Assembly: GCF_002811475.1 (NCBI RefSeq) | Contig: NZ_NPDL01000011.1 | Coordinates: 62,001 to 126,000 of the forward strand | Length of the DNA: 64,000 nt | Reading direction: 5' to 3' | DNA from: Leptospira hartskeerlii | GTDB taxonomy: Bacteria; Spirochaetota; Leptospiria; Leptospirales; Leptospiraceae | Part shown: piece after piece, positions 57,039 to 64,000 of the stretch | Layout: every line of letters starts with the position of its first letter | Numbering within the stretch: position 1 is the first letter of the stretch | The notes under the pieces: model-generated | Databases searched by the model: none | Told to the model about the DNA's origin: nothing | Seen by the model: the letters and a program-made list of their open reading frames with translations, nothing else | Translations under genes and position numbers: made by a program

Positions 57039-58351
57039 TGCGTAAAACCTTCTAATAAAGATTCGAACCCGGGAAAGGAAGTTTCAATCCAAGAAGTTTC
57101 GTCGGGACGAATTTCCAAACCGCTCACTGCTTTCAAGATCATAAAACTCATTGCGATCCTATGATCCATCTTAGTAAAGATATTCACTGAGTTTCCGGAA
57201 AGCCAGGAAGAAAGTTCGGAAGAATGTACGCTGGAACCAATTTCAGGGATCTCATACCCATCCGGATATTCATGCACTGTGATCCCAAGATTTCGAAGAT
57301 TTTCCACCATGGCGGAAATACGATCCGATTCTTTTGCACGCAGTTCTTCTGCATGACGAATAATAAATCCACCTTTTGCAAAAAGACCTGCAATCGTTAA
57401 GATAGGGATCTCATCAATAAGAGAAGGGATCCATTCTTCTTTAATTTCAGAAAAACGTAAATTAGAAGAAACAGCTTCCAGATCTCCTACAGGTTCCCCA
57501 CATTCTATCCTTTTGTTATGGACCAAAATTTTTGCACCCATCGCTTCGAGCGCATGAAGAATTCCGATGCGAGAAGGATTTAATCCAACATTCTTCACAA
57601 GAACAGAACCTTCTTTTAATAGTACTCCTAGCACTAAGAAAAATGCTGCAGAAGAAATATCTCCCGGCACCTTAAATTCCTTCGCTTCGAAAGTATAAGG
57701 AGGTTCCATTTTAAAATGAGTGGGAGAAAAATAAGTCAGTTTATTTCCCAAAAACCGAAACATATTCTCAGTGTGGTCTCTGGAAAGAATATCTTCTTCG
57801 TATTCCAAAGAAGTTTCGGAAGCCATTGCGGCCAGCATCAAACAAGATTTTACCTGAGCGGAAGCGATCGGGCTTTTATAATGGAAGTCGGATAGTTTTT
57901 TTCCGACAATTTCCAGAGGTGCCTTGTCGTCCTTTCCTGAGATAGAAGCTCCCATAGAACTTAAAGGTTTTATAATACGGGACATCGGCCTTTTTTGAAG
58001 TGAATGATCTCCAGTTAAGGTAGCCTTAATTCCTTGGAGCCCACAGAGTAATCCTGCAGATAATCTGATACCAGTTCCTGCATTACCGAAATCTAAAACT
58101 TCCTTAGGAGACTGAAGAGCATTCTTACCGGGGCTCGTAAAAACATATTCTCCCTTTGAGACCTTCTCCACTTTCAACCCGAGCCCCGTGAAAGCTTTCA
58201 TCGTATTTAAAGGATCTTCTGCTTCCAAAAACCCGGAAACATGGGAAGCCCCTTTGGATAATACGGAGAATAATACGCTTCTATGAGAAAGAGATTTATC
58301 TCCCGGAACTGTGATCTCTCTTCCGGAAGAATTAAGGATTCTTGGAATCAT
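57035..58351 (-). CDS. aroA: 3-phosphoshikimate 1-carboxyvinyltransferase (EPSP synthase)
   Basis: A 438-residue enzyme joining shikimate-3-phosphate and [38 protein letters not shown] and LQKRPMSRI cover substrate sites; [18 protein letters not shown] is the C-terminal signature. [12 protein letters not shown] follows. It overlaps tyrA by 20 bases and cmk by 4 bases. Confidence 0.96.
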   Translation of the reverse strand: MIPRILNSSGREITVPGDKSLSHRSVLFSVLSKGASHVSGFLEAEDPLNTMKAFTGLGLKVEKVSKGEYVFTSPGKNALQSPKEVLDFGNAGTGIRLSAGLLCGLQGIKATLTGDHSLQKRPMSRIIKPLSSMGASISGKDDKAPLEIVGKKLSDFHYKSPIASAQVKSCLMLAAMASETSLEYEEDILSRDHTENMFRFLGNKLTYFSPTHFKMEPPYTFEAKEFKVPGDISSAAFFLVLGVLLKEGSVLVKNVGLNPSRIGILHALEAMGAKILVHNKRIECGEPVGDLEAVSSNLRFSEIKEEWIPSLIDEIPILTIAGLFAKGGFIIRHAEELRAKESDRISAMVENLRNLGITVHEYPDGYEIPEIGSSVHSSELSSWLSGNSVNIFTKMDHRIAMSFMILKAVSGLEIRPDETSWIETSFPGFESLLEGFTQ

Positions 58352-59249
58352 TTTGTTTCTTTAAAATTGCGTCCCTATCGATACGAGATTTTTCCATGAA
58401 GGACTCCCAATGTTTTAGGTCGAGCGGCTTTTCAGGTTTTAATTCCAAAAGAAGTTTATCCAATCTTTCTTTATAGTCCAAAAGCGCCTTATAGATCTCC
58501 TCTTGGTTAGAAGAAAAAATCGGTGACCACATTTTAGGATTAGAGCCTGCAATTCTGGTCATGTCCCTAAAACCTCCACCGGTCAAAGGCAAAGGAGAAT
58601 TTTGGGTAAATTCCCTTACACACCCGTTTTCCCAAACCCAATTTGTCATGAGAGAAGATATCAAATGAGGAACATGAGATACGTAAGACAGGATTTTGTC
58701 ATGTTCATGTGCAGGAATTTCAGTTGTAGACATTCCTAAAAATTTCCAAAAACTTTCTATCTCTGAATAAGCCTCGTCGGTCGCACCTGAAGGTTTCGTT
58801 AAAATACAAAGTCTGTTTTCGTATAAATCTACATTCGCGAATTCTAATCCGGATTCTTCGGATCCACACATAGGATGAGAAGAAATATATCGATGTTCTC
58901 CTTTCAGAACCGACTCCACTGCGTGAACGATCTCTTGTTTAGTGGAACCCATATCAGTCAAAAGGCCCTTAAATCCGGAAGGAAGTTTAGAGATCACTTC
59001 AACAGTAGTATTGACTGGAACCCCGAAAACGATCAGGTCGTATGATTCCCAATCAGGAGATTTGGAAAATTCTTCAGAAGTAAAAATTTTATCCGCTGAT
59101 TTAAGACGGATCCCCTTCTCCTTACTGGAAAGTGATCCTACCACTCCCACAATCTCCGCGGAAGAGTTCTTTTTTCGTAAGGCCAAAGAAAGGGAGGCGC
59201 CCATCATTCCTAGGCCATAAATCAAGATTCGAGAAAATTCGGCTTTCAC
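58332..59249 (-). CDS. tyrA: Prephenate dehydrogenase
   Basis: A 305-residue NAD(P)-dependent enzyme on the tyrosine branch. [17 protein letters not shown] is the dinucleotide fold; [17 protein letters not shown] holds the catalytic His and substrate contacts; [20 protein letters not shown] is the C-terminal helix motif. The start is GTG 59249 in a GTGA overlap with the pheA stop. No chorismate mutase or ACT domain is attached. Confidence 0.94.
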   Translation of the reverse strand: MKAEFSRILIYGLGMMGASLSLALRKKNSSAEIVGVVGSLSSKEKGIRLKSADKIFTSEEFSKSPDWESYDLIVFGVPVNTTVEVISKLPSGFKGLLTDMGSTKQEIVHAVESVLKGEHRYISSHPMCGSEESGLEFANVDLYENRLCILTKPSGATDEAYSEIESFWKFLGMSTTEIPAHEHDKILSYVSHVPHLISSLMTNWVWENGCVREFTQNSPLPLTGGGFRDMTRIAGSNPKMWSPIFSSNQEEIYKALLDYKERLDKLLLELKPEKPLDLKHWESFMEKSRIDRDAILKKQNDSKNP

Positions 59250-60337
59250 GGGTTAGGTGGAGAGATCGGATAAGATCCCAAAATCCTAAGATAGATTGTG
59301 TTTTCTTTTAATACATTTAGAACTTCTTCGATCAGAGGATCCTTTTTATGACCTAAGAAATCTATGAAGAAGTTATACTCCCAGGAAGTCCTGCGTGTAG
59401 GTCTGGATTCTATCTTGGTCATATTGATCCCTTTATCAAAGATAGGTTTTAATACTTTGTACAAAGAGCCTGGTTTATCCGGGATAGAAAACACTACAGA
59501 AGTTTTATCGTTTTTAGTAGGAGGACATTGGTTTTTACCGATGATCAGAAATCTCGTAGTGTTGTCCGACATATCTTCGATAGATTCTCGGACTAGATCC
59601 AGACCATAAATTTCAGCAGCGATGGAAGAAGCTATTGCAGCACATGCATCCTTCTTCTCCGCAACAATACTTGCAGCTCTAGAGGTAGAAGGAGTTTCCG
59701 AAACTTCTACATGAGGAAGGTTTGCGGCGATCCAATTCCTGCATTGAGAATTTGCGATCTTGATACCGTATAAGGTTTTGATCTTAGAAAGATCATGTTC
59801 GAATCCTAAGAGATTCAAATGTATCTTAAGATAAATTTCAGAATAAATATTTAGATCAGAAACCAAGAACTGATCCAAAGTGGAGTTCACAAGTCCTTCG
59901 GAAGAATTTTCTACAGGAACAACTCCGTAATCAACTTTATCAGTTTCCACCGCGCGGAAAACTTCCGGGATAGAAGGAAATTCAGTAGCCTCGACTGAAG
60001 TTCCGAATCTTGCGCGAACTGCTTGGTGAGAAAAAGATCCTTCCGGTCCCAGATAACCGATCTTTAAACCCTTCTCCACCGAGAAGGATCCGGACATGAT
60101 CTCTCTGTAAATTGCAATCAGGACCTTGTCAGGGAGAGGTCCTCCGTTCAGTCCAAGGATCTTTTCATACACATCCTTTTCTCTGTCGGGACGATAGATA
60201 GGCTCGTTACTCTCTCTTTTGAGTTCTCCGATCTCGGAAGCAATCTCCGCTCTGGCCTGGATAGCCTTTACGATTTCTTTGTCCAGGGAATCTATCTTAT
60301 CCCGGAACTCTTTCAGTTTGTCGTTATTCTTGGCCAT
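59246..60337 (-). CDS. pheA: Chorismate mutase / prephenate dehydratase (P-protein)
   Basis: A 363-residue bifunctional protein of the phenylalanine branch. The AroQ mutase covers 1-85 ([20 protein letters not shown]). The dehydratase has [33 protein letters not shown] and [11 protein letters not shown]. The ACT domain keeps the ESRP regulatory motif ([16 protein letters not shown]), so phenylalanine feedback is expected. It overlaps scpB by 14 bases. Confidence 0.96.
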   Translation of the reverse strand: MAKNNDKLKEFRDKIDSLDKEIVKAIQARAEIASEIGELKRESNEPIYRPDREKDVYEKILGLNGGPLPDKVLIAIYREIMSGSFSVEKGLKIGYLGPEGSFSHQAVRARFGTSVEATEFPSIPEVFRAVETDKVDYGVVPVENSSEGLVNSTLDQFLVSDLNIYSEIYLKIHLNLLGFEHDLSKIKTLYGIKIANSQCRNWIAANLPHVEVSETPSTSRAASIVAEKKDACAAIASSIAAEIYGLDLVRESIEDMSDNTTRFLIIGKNQCPPTKNDKTSVVFSIPDKPGSLYKVLKPIFDKGINMTKIESRPTRRTSWEYNFFIDFLGHKKDPLIEEVLNVLKENTIYLRILGSYPISPPNP

Positions 60338-60893
60338 TCTCTATCAAATCATCCAGGTTTTCGAATTTTAATTCCTTCACTTCCACAGGGGCAGGTAAAT
60401 CGGTCAGTTTATTTAATCCGAAATGTATCAAAAAGTCCTTAGTGGTTCCGTATAATGCAGGTCTTCCCGGAACTTCTTTATTACCGACAGGTTTAACAAG
60501 TTTTTTAGATATGAGAGAAGTTACCATCGCTCTGGAAGATACTCCTCGTATATCATCAATTTCAGATAATGTAATCGGTTGCTTATACGCAATGATCGCG
60601 AGAGTATCCAAACTGGAACGGGAAAGTTGCTCTCTCTTCTTCTCTTTGAAGAGTCTTGCTAAAATTTCAGAATATTTTTCGTTCGTAGAAAATTGATAAG
60701 CGCCAGCGATCTCCCTAAGAACGAATCCTCCGTCCTTCTCTTGGTAATCCAAGATCAGCTCGTCTAATATATCACGAGCTTCCTGTTTTTCGCAGTCTAT
60801 GGATTTTGCGATACTGGCTAGTTTAAGCGGCTCTCCGGAAAGGAAAAGCAGCGCTTCTATCAGTCCTTTTAAGCCGGCTTTGTCGCGTTCCAC
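60324..60893 (-). CDS. scpB: Segregation and condensation protein B
   Basis: A 189-residue SMC-complex subunit with two winged helices: IEALLFLSGEPLKLASIAKS and LSRSSLDTLAIIAYKQPITL with GRPALYGTTKDFLIHFGL at the end, all typical of ScpB. The start is GTG 60893 behind GGGAG. It overlaps scpA by 25 bases. Confidence 0.95.
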   Translation of the reverse strand: MERDKAGLKGLIEALLFLSGEPLKLASIAKSIDCEKQEARDILDELILDYQEKDGGFVLREIAGAYQFSTNEKYSEILARLFKEKKREQLSRSSLDTLAIIAYKQPITLSEIDDIRGVSSRAMVTSLISKKLVKPVGNKEVPGRPALYGTTKDFLIHFGLNKLTDLPAPVEVKELKFENLDDLIENGQE

Positions 60894-61645
60894 GGTTCTC
60901 CCACCAAGAATATACGGATTTCGCCGAAAATTTTATGCTGGCGGATGGATACAATTCTCTGTTTACAGAGCTCCAACATTGCCAGAAAGACGGCTACTAT
61001 CTCGGCTTTCTCAGGCTTAACCGTAGAAAACAATTCTTCAAAGGAGATATCCGAACGTTCGACGAGCAGTTCGGAAATGGTACCCATCTTTTCCTCGACA
61101 GAATACCGGTGGGGCGCGGTAAGTAAAGCGGGAATCTCGCCTTCATCTTCCCGTTTTTCCAAGATCTCGTTAAATGCGGAAATCAGGTCTAAAAGGCTTA
61201 GATCCAGCCAAGATTCGGACTCATCTATAACCTGATTGGTATCTCTAGAGAATACTCCGGCTTGGACCTTATCCACATCCCCCATTTTTTGGGCGGTTAA
61301 TTGGAATTTTTTATGTTCTAGAAGTTTTTCGACCAGTTCTGGGGGAAGAGGAGGATCGTAATCTTCTTCTTCGAAACCTGGATCGGGTAATAATGCTTTG
61401 GATTTGAGATAAACTAAATTAGCGGCCATAAGAGCGTATTCCGCTCCCATGTCTATATGAATACTTGCAGAAATCTTAATGAAGTTTAGAAAGTCTTGGG
61501 TGATTTGAGAAAGGGATACTTCAAATATATCCACCTTATAACTTTCGATAAGAGACCAGAGAAGACTTAAAGGTCCCTCTGTGATACCACCTTCGGAATT
61601 GTTCCATTGAACTACGAAGGACTGTGTGGCGTTTTCTCTCTCCAT
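60869..61645 (-). CDS. scpA: Segregation and condensation protein A
   Basis: A 258-residue kleisin linking the SMC heads. The N-terminal GPLSLLWSLIESYKVDIFEV and YALMAANLVYLKSKALLPDP match the family, as does the C-terminal winged helix (EIVAVFLAMLELCKQRIVSI). ScpA with ScpB and SMC compacts the chromosome. It follows cheY by 4 bases. Confidence 0.94.
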   Translation of the reverse strand: MERENATQSFVVQWNNSEGGITEGPLSLLWSLIESYKVDIFEVSLSQITQDFLNFIKISASIHIDMGAEYALMAANLVYLKSKALLPDPGFEEEDYDPPLPPELVEKLLEHKKFQLTAQKMGDVDKVQAGVFSRDTNQVIDESESWLDLSLLDLISAFNEILEKREDEGEIPALLTAPHRYSVEEKMGTISELLVERSDISFEELFSTVKPEKAEIVAVFLAMLELCKQRIVSIRQHKIFGEIRIFLVGEPWNATKPA

Positions 61646-61649
61646 CTCT

Positions 61650-62012
61650 TTATGAATTCAGTGCTTTTTCTGCCGCCTGTTGCAATCTTTCAGGCGAGAA
61701 AGGTTTAACTACAAAATCCTTCACCCCCATCTTGATCGCTTTCGCAAGAAGTTCTTCCTGACCAAGAGCAGTTACCATGATGATACGCGCTTTCGGATCT
61801 AATTTAAAAATTTCCTGGGCTGCTTCGATCCCGTCTTTTTCTCTCATGGTGATATCCATAGTGACTAGGTCCGGCTTAATCGCTTTGTATTGATCAACAG
61901 CGATATTTCCGTTTTCGGCTTCGCCGACGATCTCATGCCCTCCGGCGACGAGTGCGTCCTTCACCATGGTCCTCATGAATTTTGCATCGTCTACTACGAG
62001 AATTCTGGCCAT
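61650..62012 (-). CDS. cheY: CheY-like single-domain response regulator
   Basis: A 120-residue receiver domain with RILVVDDAKFMRTMV, phospho-acceptor Asp53 in LVTMDITMREKDG, the Thr in MVTALG and Lys in FVVKPFSPE. No output domain. Next to cheB and a cheC-like gene, so it probably signals to flagellar motors. Leptospira have several CheY paralogues, so the number is left off. Confidence 0.92.
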   Translation of the reverse strand: MARILVVDDAKFMRTMVKDALVAGGHEIVGEAENGNIAVDQYKAIKPDLVTMDITMREKDGIEAAQEIFKLDPKARIIMVTALGQEELLAKAIKMGVKDFVVKPFSPERLQQAAEKALNS

Positions 62013-62014
62013 AA

Positions 62015-63097
62015 TTAGTTTCCCCTTTCTTTAAGAATGGAAAGTATCCTTGATGTTATTGCGCTTACAGGTTCTACGAACTGAACCCCACCCATTTCGA
62101 TGGCTTGGCGATTCATTCCGAAGATCACGGAGCTGTCCTCGTCTTGGGCGACGGTAGAAGCTCCAGTCTCTCTCATTCTGAGAGTCGCCGCCGCTCCATC
62201 CTTACCCATGCCGGTCATAATCACACCGACTAAGGCGCTCCCGTATTCCCGGATTGCGCTGTCGAATAAAACTTCGACTGAGGGCCTGTGTCCATTTACC
62301 AACGCTTCCCTACCTAAGGCAATCCATTTCCGTCCTGCCTTAGATTCGATCTTTAAATGTGCATCACCCGGCGCCACGTAACCTGTTCCGGGACGAACTT
62401 CTTCTCCGTCCTCGGCTTCCTTTACTGTAATTTTAGAATGATCATTTAAACGAGAAGCGAACGCTTTCGTAAAACCTATAGGCATATGTTGTACGACGAA
62501 AATTGGTAGATGAAAATTCTCCGGAAAATCGGAAAAAACAGTCTGTAACGCTTTCGGACCACCGGTAGAAGTCCCGATGCAAACCGCTTCCACGGCTTTT
62601 TTTTCATTTTTGAAAATTTTACTTTTGACCGTATCTACTATTTTTTTGGGATCAAGATCCGCATGACTTGGTCGTAAGCTATCGAAATAAGCGAGTATTC
62701 TATTTTTGAGAACTGTTCCAATTTCTTCCGGATTAAATTGATTACTGGAAGAAGGTTTCGGAACGAAATCAATTGCTCCATATTCTAATGCTTTGAAAGT
62801 TGCATCCGCTCCGTGTTGTGTCAAAACAGAGAGCATCATTACTGGAATACCCAATTTTCGTTTCTGTAGTTCTTGGAGCGCGGAAAGCCCATCCATTACA
62901 GGCATCTCCACATCTAAAATGACAATATCAGGTCTTAGTTTTGTGGCGAGTTCAATACAATCCACTCCGGTTTTACCGGTAGCTATAACTTGGATCCGAC
63001 TTTCTTTTTTGATTTGGTCCGAAATAATATTTCGCACCAAAAGAGAGTCGTCTATGATCACGACCCGAATCGACCCGTCCGCGGGAGTTCCTACCAC
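62015..63097 (-). CDS. cheB: Chemotaxis methylesterase CheB
   Basis: A 360-residue protein with a receiver domain (Asp62 in [12 protein letters not shown]) and a methylesterase/deamidase domain. [10 protein letters not shown] has the catalytic Ser near residue 178, [17 protein letters not shown] the catalytic His, and [15 protein letters not shown] the Asp-containing loop. It starts at GTG 63097 with AGGA seven bases upstream. cheY begins 2 bases later. CheR is not in the window. Confidence 0.95.
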   Translation of the reverse strand: MVGTPADGSIRVVIIDDSLLVRNIISDQIKKESRIQVIATGKTGVDCIELATKLRPDIVILDVEMPVMDGLSALQELQKRKLGIPVMMLSVLTQHGADATFKALEYGAIDFVPKPSSSNQFNPEEIGTVLKNRILAYFDSLRPSHADLDPKKIVDTVKSKIFKNEKKAVEAVCIGTSTGGPKALQTVFSDFPENFHLPIFVVQHMPIGFTKAFASRLNDHSKITVKEAEDGEEVRPGTGYVAPGDAHLKIESKAGRKWIALGREALVNGHRPSVEVLFDSAIREYGSALVGVIMTGMGKDGAAATLRMRETGASTVAQDEDSSVIFGMNRQAIEMGGVQFVEPVSAITSRILSILKERGN

Positions 63098-63113
63098 GAC
63101 AAAATCCTAGTGT

Positions 63114-64000
63114 TTAAAATTTCGGAAGCAAATCCATGAGTTCATCGAAGTCCGGAAGGAATAAAAGTACTCCTAACAGATTGTTTCCCTCATGATTAAA
63201 TTCAGTGAGCATACTTAAGAACTTAGTTCTTTCCGGTTTAACAACATCCAAAACTTCCAGAAAGGTTCCTTCCACAAGTTCCGGAACATCCGGCAACACA
63301 CCCACTTTCGCCTTATTGGAAATAGAGTTCAAAACAGAAGCACAAACTATGTTTGCGATCTCTGACAAAACGCTCTTTGTATCATCGTCCAGAGTATCTC
63401 CGCTCGGATTAGAATCCAAAAGTTCTCTGGCCAGGTTCTTAGCATTCTCTCTAGAGAACATCATCAGCATATTCCCGTTTAGATCACCGGTCATTTTGAC
63501 CTTCATTCCATAGAATTTATCGTCTGAAAAACGGATCTCGGAAGCCAGACCTTCTTTATCATTCATGATAATTTCAGGAATAAACAGATCCACGTTCCTG
63601 TTCAAGATCTGAGAAAGGACCATGCCGGCATTCATCATACCAGTGTTAACTACGGATTCAATCTTCTTGATCTGCTCTTTGCTCAGGTTTCCGGTAAATT
63701 CTTTTGAGTGAGAAACAGCCATCATCCTCTGTTTTTTCTGCTCTAAGAAACCTTCTATAATATGATCCGCTCTTTTTCTCTCTTCGTCGGAAACCGGAGA
63801 ATCAGAGATCAATTCATTGATATGAGATCTATATGCTTCTTCCATTCCTTCTTTTTTAGCAGCAGGTCTTTCCAGAACCGCGGTGTTAGAAGAAAGTTCG
63901 GAAGGAGTTTCGGTAGAAGTGATCAGTTTATCCTCGGAAGTACGGATCTCCATAGTTGTTTTGATCGGAGTGGAAGAAATTTCTCTTTCAAGTTCTTCTT
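63114..64000 (-). CDS. CheC-like chemotaxis phosphatase (probably partial at right edge)
   Basis: From the ATG at 63953 the protein is 279 residues, but the frame stays open to the window end and there is no ribosome binding site at that ATG, so the true start may lie outside. The CheC-type domain is at the C-terminus: EQIKKIESVVNTGMMNAG and SVLSEIANIVCASVLNSI carry the two E-x3-N style active-site pairs that dephosphorylate CheY-P. GNMLMMFSRENAKNLAREL is the central strand-helix. The N-terminal 70 residues are charged and low in complexity. It lies 16 bases before cheB. Confidence 0.75.
   Translation of the reverse strand, partial: EELEREISSTPIKTTMEIRTSEDKLITSTETPSELSSNTAVLERPAAKKEGMEEAYRSHINELISDSPVSDEERKRADHIIEGFLEQKKQRMMAVSHSKEFTGNLSKEQIKKIESVVNTGMMNAGMVLSQILNRNVDLFIPEIIMNDKEGLASEIRFSDDKFYGMKVKMTGDLNGNMLMMFSRENAKNLARELLDSNPSGDTLDDDTKSVLSEIANIVCASVLNSISNKAKVGVLPDVPELVEGTFLEVLDVVKPERTKFLSMLTEFNHEGNNLLGVLLFLPDFDELMDLLPKF

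Overview
The window comes from a spirochaete of the genus Leptospira, most likely chromosome I. The evidence is two adjacent flagellar-sheath genes of the FlaA1/FlaA2 type behind a PUR-domain gene, a GreA-type elongation factor carrying a very long N-terminal repeat region, many lipoproteins with relaxed spirochaetal lipoboxes, and frequent TTG/GTG start codons. By eye the base composition is in the low-40s % GC, above L. interrogans, so a saprophytic or intermediate-clade species is plausible (inference, not computed). I saw no rRNA, tRNA, CRISPR array, prophage or insertion sequence. This is a gene-dense, mostly housekeeping region with about 57 protein genes, most on the minus strand.

Layout. 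1-6942 (minus): an STAS protein, then a large AsmA-like envelope protein, a DUF1318 lipoprotein and a PD40/TPR protein that leaves the window at the left edge. 7140-12109 (plus): a polyprenyl-phosphate glycosyltransferase, a GT-C type membrane glycosyltransferase and a PAS histidine kinase. 12140-26793 (minus): sterol-desaturase-like protein, membrane AraC regulator, NAD-binding protein, purB, an atypical kinase-like protein with an oligopeptide-binding lipoprotein, rel with nadC, a LysM lipoprotein with an STAS protein, tgt with a Fur regulator, and lptE. 26885-28693 (plus): an M23 peptidase. 28761-37948 (minus): the GreA fusion, PUR-flaA2-flaA1, two unknown envelope genes, radA and an RNase D-like nuclease. 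38055-42383 (plus): GH36 glycosidase, small lipoprotein, DUF4105-like protein. 42372-45303 (minus): receiver-PP2C phosphatase, unknown protein, histone-deacetylase-like enzyme. 45306-47142 (plus): pyk and a small membrane protein. 47139-64000 (minus): mscS-like gene, aroB, nudix, rnc, acpP, fabG, plsX, rpmF, hisG, a YfgM-like protein, rpsA, cmk, aroA, tyrA, pheA, scpB, scpA, cheY, cheB and a CheC-like gene cut by the right edge.

Themes. From 63097 down to about 53223 genes are packed with tiny gaps or overlaps, joining chemotaxis, condensin loading, aromatic amino acid synthesis, CMP kinase and ribosomal protein S1 in one probable transcription unit. The rpmF-plsX-fabG-acpP-rnc block is a reduced version of the widespread fatty acid cluster. 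Translational coupling through 4-base start/stop overlaps (ATGA, GTGA, TTGA) is common.

The most interesting leads are: an intermembrane lipid-transport-like locus (AsmA-like/DUF1318/PD40); a family of dispersed inverted repeats placed 2 bases from stop codons; three phased CTTAGG motifs in the promoter region of the GreA fusion; a kinase-like protein paired with a solute-binding lipoprotein; a DUF4105-like papain-fold candidate next to a small lipoprotein; and a PUR-flaA operon.
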